Source of the DNA: Candidatus Helarchaeota archaeon
GTDB taxonomy: Archaea; Asgardarchaeota; Lokiarchaeia; Helarchaeales; JABXJV01
Assembly (NCBI GenBank): GCA_013375355.1
Contig: JABXJV010000075.1
Span: 1 to 21,747 of the forward strand
DNA: 21,747 bases
Direction: 5' to 3'
Both the position numbers and the translations under genes were made by a program. Below, piece after piece: positions 7,309 to 14,449 of this stretch (the first letter of the stretch is position 1; every line of letters starts with the position of its first letter). The notes below the pieces were generated by a model that saw nothing but the letters and a program-made list of their open reading frames with translations, had not been told where the DNA came from and did no database searches.

Positions 7309-7337
7309 CTAATTAAAGTTGAACCCACTTTAATTAG
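7309..7337. repeat. 11-bp perfect inverted repeat in the 382-nt dnaG upstream gap
   Basis: CTAATTAAAGT (7309-7319), 7-nt loop TGAACCC, ACTTTAATTAG (7327-7337). It lies about 100 nt upstream of the dnaG start and about 260 nt downstream of the Lrp-family gene. It could be an operator or an RNA hairpin. Nothing else recognisable was seen in 7213-7594: no tRNA and no further coding frame. Confidence 0.55.
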
Positions 7338-7594
7338 TTCCCTCAAACATAAACTTCTTTATCTATATTTTTATTTAATAAATTCCTAACTTGACTTTGA
7401 TATTTTAATTATATTTTCAAGTTATGATTTTTAGTTTAAGTGAAGAGTGATAATAATTAAGGTGACAAATCTATTATTCGATTATTTTGAATACTAATTG
7501 ATTATTATTCTAATATCACATTAACAGTTTATGCTTTTATATATTTCTTATTTTTACTAATAGAGTTTTCAATAAAATAAAGGTATTTTCTTTT

Positions 7595-8140
7595 TTATTG
7601 CTTTTTAGATGGGTCAAGAAATGGAGTTGAAATTTTTATTTCCTTTTCCAAGTCTCTTAATGGAAGCCAATTAACAACCTTAAAAACTTCAGTAAATATT
7701 GATGAAGCTCGTCGAGGCTCATTTATTACACCATCTATTGGTTTTATTTTGGTTCTAATAAAATTATTTAATTCATTTGGTGTTTTACATGTAATTTGAA
7801 CCAAAATGTCAAAATTACCGTATGCAGAACCTACGACTTGAATTTCTTCATATTCTACTAATTTATTTGCTACTTCACGTAATTTTTCAGGCTTTGTATT
7901 AATACCTACCCATGCAACTGTATTTAATCCCAATTTTTCAGGATCCAACAAAGCAGAAAAAGCTTTGATGATTTTTTCCTTTATAAGCCGTTTAACTCTA
8001 TTATGAACAGTACTAGGGGCAATTTTTAATCGTTTTCCAATCTCATGATAAGGAATCTTGCAATTAGTTTGTAAAAAAAATAAAATTTTTCTATCAATAT
8101 CGTCTAATTTAACAGTTTTTTCTGACAACTTCTTACCCAT
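7595..8140 (-). CDS. Lrp/AsnC family transcriptional regulator
   Basis: 181 residues, slightly longer than the usual ~150. The N-terminal helix-turn-helix spans about residues 12-60 (LDDIDRKILFFLQ, then IPYHEIGKRL, then the recognition helix APSTVHNRVKRL). A RAM/effector domain follows (VAWVGINTK, then VVGSAYGNFDILVQI with the characteristic GxxD, then NFIRTKIKPIDGV). The C-terminal ~25 residues are an extension. Family members form octamers and bind amino acids or related ligands; the ligand is not predictable here. ATG 8140 lies directly after two adjacent palindromic sites, so it probably represses its own promoter. Confidence 0.9.
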   Translation of the reverse strand: MGKKLSEKTVKLDDIDRKILFFLQTNCKIPYHEIGKRLKIAPSTVHNRVKRLIKEKIIKAFSALLDPEKLGLNTVAWVGINTKPEKLREVANKLVEYEEIQVVGSAYGNFDILVQITCKTPNELNNFIRTKIKPIDGVINEPRRASSIFTEVFKVVNWLPLRDLEKEIKISTPFLDPSKKQ

Positions 8141-8146
8141 TTAGAA

Positions 8147-8176
8147 TTGAATATTATTCAATCGAATATTATTCAA
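8147..8176 (-). promoter_or_regulatory. Tandem palindromic operator at the Lrp-family gene promoter
   Basis: Two abutting 15-bp copies, 8147-8161 (TTGAATATTATTCAA, plus strand) and 8162-8176, which differ at a single base. Each has TTGAAT/ATTCAA half-sites around a 3-nt centre. On the minus strand they lie between a TATA-like TTTATAAAAT (about 8178-8187) and the ATG at 8140, over the expected transcription start. Confidence 0.65.
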
Positions 8177-8323
8177 ATTTTATAAATTTAAATTTAATTT
8201 GTATTAAGAGAAAACTATGAAAAAATAAAAGAAAATAGAAATATACCCAAATTGAATGCGAAAAAATGGGATAATTTTTAATTAATTTTTAATTATTGAA
8301 ATTTATTTCTTATAAAAAATTCA

Positions 8324-9004
8324 TTATTTAAGAGCTTGAAGTAATTGTGCATATAAATTTTGGATATTTTGATTGATTGTTCCTTGAATCATTTGTATAT
8401 TTTGATCAACCTTGAATTTAAAGTTTTCTCCTGTTGAAGTTTCTATTTGAATAATGCCCGCACTTGTTCTTGAAATAAATGCATCTGGAAATTCGTGAAG
8501 TATGCTAATTAAAAATATTCCTGTCAATGCTTCATTCTTAATGTTTAATGTTGTTGTTACTTGTCCTTGAGATGGTATTTGAGGGTGTGTCTGAGCTTGC
8601 CCTGCTGCTTGAACTTCAACTATATGAGTGGATGTACCATATGGTACAACATTAATAGAATCTATCATTGCTAGGAAATCTTGATGATTCTGCATCATTT
8701 GAGCATCTGTGCCGGCAACTATTGTTCGTTCATCCATTATAACCACATTACTTATATCTTGTCCTAAAACCTCTCCATCTACTTTATATCCTTTCTTCAT
8801 AAATTTTTCAGTCACTTTATTTGATTGTTTTCTGGTCTTCATGATAACACCACTGCCCATCCATACCCACATTGTCTGATGATATTCGGATATTAAAACG
8901 GCTGCTCGTCTATGGTCTTTTATATAATTCGGTTCAAATCTTAAATCCCTAATCATCCCCATTCCTCCAAATTCACACATTACCATTAAATTGCGAGCGC
9001 TCAT
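8324..9004 (-). CDS. Protein with gelsolin-like N-terminal domain (Asgard type)
   Basis: 226 residues, no signal peptide or membrane segment. Residues about 30-75 (RRAAVLISEYHQTMWVWMGSG, then a helix KTRKQSNKVTEKFMKK) match the pattern of a gelsolin/ADF-like domain: strand, turn, WVWxGxG strand, then the long helix of the fold. A Q/T/P-rich linker (about 135-150) separates a second alpha/beta segment (about 151-226) with an FPDAFISRTSAGIIQIE strand pair and a glutamine-rich C-terminal helix. Gelsolin-domain proteins that act on actin are known from Asgard archaea; whether this one binds actin is inference. A GGAG-like ribosome-binding sequence precedes ATG 9004. It might instead be an unrelated longin- or roadblock-like fold, as no full-length family was recognised. 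Confidence 0.5.
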   Translation of the reverse strand: MSARNLMVMCEFGGMGMIRDLRFEPNYIKDHRRAAVLISEYHQTMWVWMGSGVIMKTRKQSNKVTEKFMKKGYKVDGEVLGQDISNVVIMDERTIVAGTDAQMMQNHQDFLAMIDSINVVPYGTSTHIVEVQAAGQAQTHPQIPSQGQVTTTLNIKNEALTGIFLISILHEFPDAFISRTSAGIIQIETSTGENFKFKVDQNIQMIQGTINQNIQNLYAQLLQALK

Positions 9005-9148
9005 TAATAGAACTCCAAATTTCTGTTTTAATTTTATTAAAATATTTAATAATATGTTGAGTTGAATTAATAATATTTATTCTATTAATAATTTAAAAAA
9101 GACTTTTTCAAATCAAAACATCAATAGTCTATTCTGTGTGGTTTCCTC

Positions 9149-12061
9149 TTAACACAAATTTAATTTAAATTTATGAAATTTCGATTTTATCTTGAAAAAT
9201 TTTTTTCTTAATTTGTCATTTACTTCTAATTGTTCCCAAATTTGTTCAAGAACGACCCAAGGCAAAGAACTTTTAATTTGGATTTTTTTAAAGATATTTA
9301 TGAACTTATCAAATAATTTTATTCTTAATTTAACATTATAGGATTTATCATGAATAACTCTAGAAATTAATTCAATAAAACCAAAAGGTAACTTGTGAAT
9401 TATTTCTAAATTAATTGTATTAATAATATAATTAATTTCAGATATTGAAAAAGGTACAAATTTATGATTTTTCAAAAAATTATCGAACTCATACCAAATT
9501 AAAAGTCTAGAAGGTAAAACATCTTTTAATACATATTGATAAAAATCAAAATTAGATTTAGTTGTATCTAGAAATAAAAGAAAATATTTTATTTCAATTT
9601 GCATAAAGACTGAATCTTCTTTCCAAATTTTATTTTTTTCCCTCATTTTCCATTCATTCAAGGCCTCTTTCAAAATCTCAACAGATTTTTTACTTTGAAC
9701 TTTTAAAATCGCCTTAGCTGCAACAGCTGAAGCACCCCAGAAAATATTGGGATCTAAATTAAATAATAATTTTTTTAATGGCAATAAATCGTTTTCGTCT
9801 AAATTGAAATAACATAAAACTTTTGCGGCATCTCTTCGGTCATAATCAATTATTTCCTTATTAGAAATTATAGATAATAAAAATTTCTTTGCCTTTAAGT
9901 TAGAGGGGTTACATAATTGTGCAAATGAAATTCTTGTTTTTAAAGAAAATTCCGCATCGTCTAAAAATTTTTCAAAAATTTTATTCTTATCAGGAATTTG
10001 TAATTTATTAAAACAATATTGGCTTATAAAACCTGAATAATAAGTCAGGGTATGGGCTTTTAAAATTGGTATAATTATTGGTATTGATTTTTCTTGTCCA
10101 ATTTCAACAAGATATCTTGCGACATCAGTAATACGATGGTAAAAGTCAGGTTTTTGTAAATTTAGTAGACCTTTATTAATTAAATTTGTTAAATAAGTTA
10201 TTGCATCTTCTTGGGACATTAAATAAAGATTTTCTAAACATTTTTCATTAAAATATTTCGAGTTAATAAAATCTGTTTCAATAATTTTTAAAATTTTTTT
10301 TATTCCAATAATAGAACTTGAATATTTAAAGGCGTATCTATTAGAGCTTATATCACTATTTTCATATTTTAATAATTTTCTTAAAATATTCACTGCTCTT
10401 GGAGAAGGAATTTTTGCTAAAAAATCTATAGCTTTTTCTTGTAAGTAAAGAATTTTACCATTCGCGAGAGATCCTAATGAATCTATTATTTTATTTCTAA
10501 TTTTATAGTCTGATATTTTAGGATCGCGGCTTAAACATTCTGCAGCTAAAAATAAATAACTATAAATTACATTTTCTTGTCTTTCCATAATATTTGATAA
10601 TATTTTAGTTGCATCACCAAGTTCAATATAAAATAATATGACATTTTTCCAAAATGGATTGTCAACATTTTTCAGGATTATTTTATATCCATCATCTTTA
10701 TCACGAAGGGCTAATGCCACAAAATATTCTTGAAAAGATAAATGTGGGAATGCATATAATTTTTCAATAGACCAAGAACATAAAAGCCCATATTGAAGTG
10801 ATATCTCTTCAAATACCAACATACCTTTTCCAGGAGGTATTCCAACAATTTCAATCTTGGAATTTAGGATTTTTATAATTTCATCCTTATTAAAACATGC
10901 TTGACCCATAAGATGAAAATATAATGCAATTTCCATTAAAAGGTCATTTACAATATCAGAATTTAAATCAATTCTGGGGTATCGGCTAATACGGCGAGTT
11001 GCATCCCATTTCTCAAGTAATAATTCCACAGATTGACGATACAAAGATGAAATTCTAGAAGGTATATTAAGAGTTTCATCAAAATGTACACAAATAAGGG
11101 TTAGAAGGAGGGGATTTTTAGTTAATTCAGGCCAATTTAATTCAATTAATTTCTGAATTAATTTATTTCCAATTGAAATTTCACTTCTAAACCAATTTTT
11201 AATAAAATCTTTAATATTAAGATTTAATAAAGGAAGTATCTCAATTAATTTAAAAAAAGGATTAATTTCTGATCTGACTCTTAAAAAAGACTCTTTTCTT
11301 ATACTAGTAATAATAATATTTCTATTATTTGTTTGGATAATTTTTTGGATGTCTGCATTAATCTTTCTTAATAATTTCCTCGCATTTTCAGGTTCTATAG
11401 TATCTAATTCATCCAATCCATCTATACATAGAATTAATTTGCCATAATTTAGACAATAATCAATTATTAAATCGATTTTACTTGAATCTTGAATTAATTT
11501 GAGTTCATTTTCAATATATTCAAAGATATTCATTTCTTCAGCTATCATTGTCCTAATAGGAATGAAGACTGGCAAATGTAATTTCTCTTTTTTACATTCG
11601 TCAAGACAAAATTTTTTTAATTCTGTCGTTTTACCTGAACCAGGATGACCGATAATTAATATATGCCTATTTGTTGTAATAATATCTTTTAATAATACAA
11701 TATTATCAAATTTTTCAAATTGGGTTGGATGTTTTTTTGATCTTTCCTCTATTATATCAAAATCTTCTGATAATTTACTTTTGTATTCTTTAAAGCGAAG
11801 GAAAATATAAATATCAGTGAGATTTAACTCCTTTATTTTAAGAAAATCTATTTTATTTAAAATTTTAATTTGTTTTTGTTTATAATTTGAAAGATAATTT
11901 GAAATCATTTCTGTATTTATTTCAAATTTTTTAATCTCTTGTTCAGTACAAAATTTTTTTATTGCTGATGGAGAAAGAATTGAAAAAATTTTGTTAAATT
12001 GAGATTGTATTAAGTTTTTTAATGAAAAAGAGCCCAGAGAAGTCACGCCTGAAAATCGCAT
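9149..12061 (-). CDS. NACHT NTPase with C-terminal HEAT-like repeats (main part of nuclease-NACHT protein)
   Basis: 970 residues from ATG 12061, but the frame is open upstream and there is no ribosome-binding site here, so this is probably the continuation of the nuclease frame at 12097-12414. A helical linker (1 to about 125) precedes the NACHT domain: Walker A GHPGSGKTT (138-146), Walker B LCIDGLDELD (211-220, the DGLDE signature), sensor-like RNIIITSIR (about 247-255) and winged-helix region NPLLLTLICVHFDETLNIPS. From about 450 onward are repeated amphipathic helical pairs of HEAT type. Known NACHT proteins of this layout are STAND-type anti-phage sensors: the repeats detect a phage or cell signal, ATP-driven oligomerisation activates the effector. 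Its base composition is even more AT-rich than its neighbours, which fits an acquired island. Confidence 0.85.
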   Translation of the reverse strand: MRFSGVTSLGSFSLKNLIQSQFNKIFSILSPSAIKKFCTEQEIKKFEINTEMISNYLSNYKQKQIKILNKIDFLKIKELNLTDIYIFLRFKEYKSKLSEDFDIIEERSKKHPTQFEKFDNIVLLKDIITTNRHILIIGHPGSGKTTELKKFCLDECKKEKLHLPVFIPIRTMIAEEMNIFEYIENELKLIQDSSKIDLIIDYCLNYGKLILCIDGLDELDTIEPENARKLLRKINADIQKIIQTNNRNIIITSIRKESFLRVRSEINPFFKLIEILPLLNLNIKDFIKNWFRSEISIGNKLIQKLIELNWPELTKNPLLLTLICVHFDETLNIPSRISSLYRQSVELLLEKWDATRRISRYPRIDLNSDIVNDLLMEIALYFHLMGQACFNKDEIIKILNSKIEIVGIPPGKGMLVFEEISLQYGLLCSWSIEKLYAFPHLSFQEYFVALALRDKDDGYKIILKNVDNPFWKNVILFYIELGDATKILSNIMERQENVIYSYLFLAAECLSRDPKISDYKIRNKIIDSLGSLANGKILYLQEKAIDFLAKIPSPRAVNILRKLLKYENSDISSNRYAFKYSSSIIGIKKILKIIETDFINSKYFNEKCLENLYLMSQEDAITYLTNLINKGLLNLQKPDFYHRITDVARYLVEIGQEKSIPIIIPILKAHTLTYYSGFISQYCFNKLQIPDKNKIFEKFLDDAEFSLKTRISFAQLCNPSNLKAKKFLLSIISNKEIIDYDRRDAAKVLCYFNLDENDLLPLKKLLFNLDPNIFWGASAVAAKAILKVQSKKSVEILKEALNEWKMREKNKIWKEDSVFMQIEIKYFLLFLDTTKSNFDFYQYVLKDVLPSRLLIWYEFDNFLKNHKFVPFSISEINYIINTINLEIIHKLPFGFIELISRVIHDKSYNVKLRIKLFDKFINIFKKIQIKSSLPWVVLEQIWEQLEVNDKLRKKFFKIKSKFHKFKLNLC

Positions 12062-12096
12062 TGATTGATATATTGTGAAATTAAGATTTTCCCATG

Positions 12097-12414
12097 TTAC
12101 ATAAAAAGGAACGTATAAATTATCTGAATAGAATCTGGCTTGTTCTTCAACAGTTTTATCTTCCGATTTTTTGTTTCAACTACAATTAAACTTGTTTTAT
12201 TGCTATGATTTTCATTTTCAAAAAAAACAATATCTGCTTCTGGTTTTCTTCCCCGTCGTTTTAGGTTATAAATTTTTATAGGATGGGAAAGTGCATACAT
12301 TTTATTATTATATCCCAATAATTCGAAGAATGGTATTACAATTTTGGTTCTAATATCATCCTCTGACTCAAAGGGTGTCTCAATTATTTTACGAATTTTA
12401 TCAATTACGCTCAT
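12097..12414 (-). CDS. PD-(D/E)XK nuclease domain (type I restriction R-subunit N-terminal type), frame-broken N-terminus of the NACHT protein
   Basis: The first ~82 residues form a restriction-type nuclease core: Glu18 in ESEDDIRTKI, a helix IPFFELLGY, GRKPEADIVFF with Asp61, then LIVVETK with Glu80 and Lys82 (D...ExK). The frame then reaches AAAAAAT at 12166-12172 and its last ~22 residues are unlike the family. In the -1 frame the sequence continues with the expected EEQARFYS helix (the Gln seen after ExK in this family) and VPFYVTWE strand, straight into the NACHT frame with no stop. Start ATG 12414 has GGGGAG about 10 nt upstream, the only ribosome-binding site of the pair. Taken as one protein, 12414-9149 encodes ~1088 residues: DNase effector, NACHT, HEAT. 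Confidence 0.75.
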   Translation of the reverse strand: MSVIDKIRKIIETPFESEDDIRTKIVIPFFELLGYNNKMYALSHPIKIYNLKRRGRKPEADIVFFENENHSNKTSLIVVETKNRKIKLLKNKPDSIQIIYTFLFM

Positions 12415-12535
12415 TGTTGTTTCTCCCCTAATAGCGTTGGTTATTTAATTTAATGAAATTATTTTAAGTAAATTTAAATTTAAAAATAAATTAAGCCAAT
12501 AAATAATATAGTTAGCAGATAATCTTTATTGTTTA

Positions 12536-13885
12536 TCATAAATAAGGATTTAAATCAATTTTTTGAATTTTTTCCTTTAATTCTTTTCTTTTGTTCAGAT
12601 CTAGTAAAGTAATATCCAATATTTTTCTAATATCTTCAAATGTTATTTTTCTTTCATCTTTAATATTTAACATTTTTCTTATATATTCTTCAATTTCTTT
12701 ATTTTCTAATAACTCTAAAAACAGAAGAATTGAAATTCTTGAAATTTCAAATATTTCATAAACCAAAAAATTATTTAACTTAATACCTTTAACTAGTGAT
12801 TTTACTTTTTCTCCATGAACATCACGACTTCTAATATCATAGGCGACAACTAATAATTTATATTTATTTATAATTTCACTTTCGAAATCTGGGATTGCAA
12901 GGCTTAATAATAAAGCTGTTCTTTGGCATAACTTTCGTTTAGCTTCCCCAGTACCTCCTTCTTCTACATAGAGAGCTTCTAATGAACTAACTGCATTAGT
13001 AATTTGAGTATGGATTTGTACTTCTCTCAATGCATTTTGAAATTTATCAAAGGAAATGCGAATTTGGTCTTGATTTTGTTTTGTTAATTTTAAGATTTTT
13101 TTAAATCCTCGAATTAGTTTCATAGAATCTAGCTCGTTTGTAGGATTTATTTTTGATACTCCATCAAAGAATCGTGTATCGGGCTCAATAAAGGCAATAT
13201 CTGCATTTAAATTGGGAATTGAGATTGTTCTTGCATGTATTTCAAAATGGCTAAATCCCAATTTACATAAAAGTAACGAGTTAATAAAAGTGTCAATTTC
13301 TCTTGAAACAGAATGTAAATCTCCAATTAAAGTAACTGATACAGTAAATGAATTATCCTTATTTATTTCAAAAAAGAATTTTTCGATAAAAAATGATTCT
13401 AGTTGAGATAAATTTAATGTTGTGTCTATAAGAATATTCACAGCATAAATCAAATGGCTTCGTAAATTTTTTATAAAATAGGAAAATAAATCTATCAGAA
13501 TTTCATTTTTCGGTTCATAAAAAAATAAAAAAGTGATAAATAATGTGATTAAAAGATTTTTTATATATACTCTAATTTTGGTTTCATTAATGTTAAAATT
13601 ATTATTTATAATCTTTATTAACTCTCGATAATCCTCATTATTTTTAATTTGAGTCATAAATTTTGAGAAAATAAGTTTAAAATTATCAGAAAATCTGATA
13701 TTGGAAAGTAATTTCCACAAAATAAAAGGAAAATTATTATAATTTTCTTTTAATAAAAGTGGTGGAAGCGTTTCTTTATAATCTTCAATATTTTCTTTTA
13801 TACTGGAAATATCTTCATTATTAATAAATTCGTCAATATTCCTACATATTTCCCAAAAAAATCTTTTTAGTTTTTCAAATTCCAT
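12536..13885 (-). CDS. Apea-type HEPN domain protein (putative RNase)
   Basis: 449 residues. The N-terminal ~270 are helical and hydrophobic-rich with no recognised domain. Residues about 295-380 match the Apea-like HEPN pattern: VSSLEALYVEEGGTGEAKRK, then QRTALLLS, then YDIRSRDVHG, where R352 and H357 give the catalytic R-x4-H of HEPN RNases. HEPN proteins cleave RNA in toxin-antitoxin, abortive infection and CRISPR systems. It lies 121 nt upstream of, and on the same strand as, the nuclease-NACHT gene, which suggests a two-gene defence unit. The start is ATG 13885, with a purine-rich GAGAAGG about 15 nt upstream and an AT-rich TATA-like element at about 13914-13922. There is no gene for an obvious antitoxin. 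Target and activation are unknown. Confidence 0.75.
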   Translation of the reverse strand: MEFEKLKRFFWEICRNIDEFINNEDISSIKENIEDYKETLPPLLLKENYNNFPFILWKLLSNIRFSDNFKLIFSKFMTQIKNNEDYRELIKIINNNFNINETKIRVYIKNLLITLFITFLFFYEPKNEILIDLFSYFIKNLRSHLIYAVNILIDTTLNLSQLESFFIEKFFFEINKDNSFTVSVTLIGDLHSVSREIDTFINSLLLCKLGFSHFEIHARTISIPNLNADIAFIEPDTRFFDGVSKINPTNELDSMKLIRGFKKILKLTKQNQDQIRISFDKFQNALREVQIHTQITNAVSSLEALYVEEGGTGEAKRKLCQRTALLLSLAIPDFESEIINKYKLLVVAYDIRSRDVHGEKVKSLVKGIKLNNFLVYEIFEISRISILLFLELLENKEIEEYIRKMLNIKDERKITFEDIRKILDITLLDLNKRKELKEKIQKIDLNPYL

Positions 13886-14066
13886 ATTTCTTAATTTTTC
13901 CTTCTCTTTTCATAAGTATATTTTTCAATCTATTACATTTATCTTTTAAATATTAAGTTTTTTATCATTAATCCGTGGGTCAAATCTTCTTTATTAAACC
14001 TAATTATGCATATATCAATTGGATGATGATCCCTAAAAAATATTTTATATTAAAGATAAAACTGAC

Positions 14067-14269
14067 ATAAAAATTACATAGATGGTCATAAATTAGAAGA
14101 ATTTTTAAATAGTATAGGAATGGATGACGAACCATTTGAAATACCAAAATCTAAAAAACAAAAATTTGATGCTCTTGCGAGGTGTACTTTTTGGAACAAA
14201 GAAAAAATGAAGAAAGAATATGAATTTTTAACAAAATGAAAAAACTGAACATCTAATAAAAATTACATA
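14067..14269 (+). other. Coding-like remnant between 14-bp direct repeats in the 564-nt gap
   Basis: The gap 13886-14449 has no full gene. ATAAAAATTACATA occurs at 14067-14080 and 14256-14269. Between them an open frame ends at TGA 14237-14239, with an ATG at 14120 (39 residues, MDDEPFEIPKSKKQKFDALA...) and coding-like sequence reaching back to about 14066, just after a stop. The composition is protein-like (acidic and basic helix-formers, a Cys and a Trp), but there is no good start or ribosome-binding site. It is best read as a gene fragment or very small gene. The rest of the gap holds promoter-like AT sequence only. Confidence 0.3.
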
Positions 14270-14436
14270 AATCTCGTACTCCCATTTAATATCCTTCCAA
14301 TAATGAAAATTATCATATTTATTATTAATATTTTTTTATAATCTAATTTTTAAACCAAATATTATAAAAACCATTTGATTTAAATACTTTAAAAAATAAA
14401 TGATAAAAAATTTGGTTTAGAAAATCTAATAAAATT

Positions 14437-14443
14437 GGGGTGA
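14437..14443 (+). promoter_or_regulatory. Strong Shine-Dalgarno deciding the TTG start of ppsA
   Basis: GGGGTGA lies 6 nt before TTG 14450 and fixes the non-ATG start. Confidence 0.7.
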
Positions 14444-14449
14444 AAAAAA

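Noticed and set aside
7213..7594. tRNA or other structured RNA gene in the long dnaG upstream gap
   Set aside because: No cloverleaf, T-loop or CCA-like pattern found; only one short hairpin stands out.
9149..13885. Transposase or integrase at the island
   Set aside because: No DDE, tyrosine or serine recombinase motif and no terminal inverted repeats seen at the edges; mobility is not supported.
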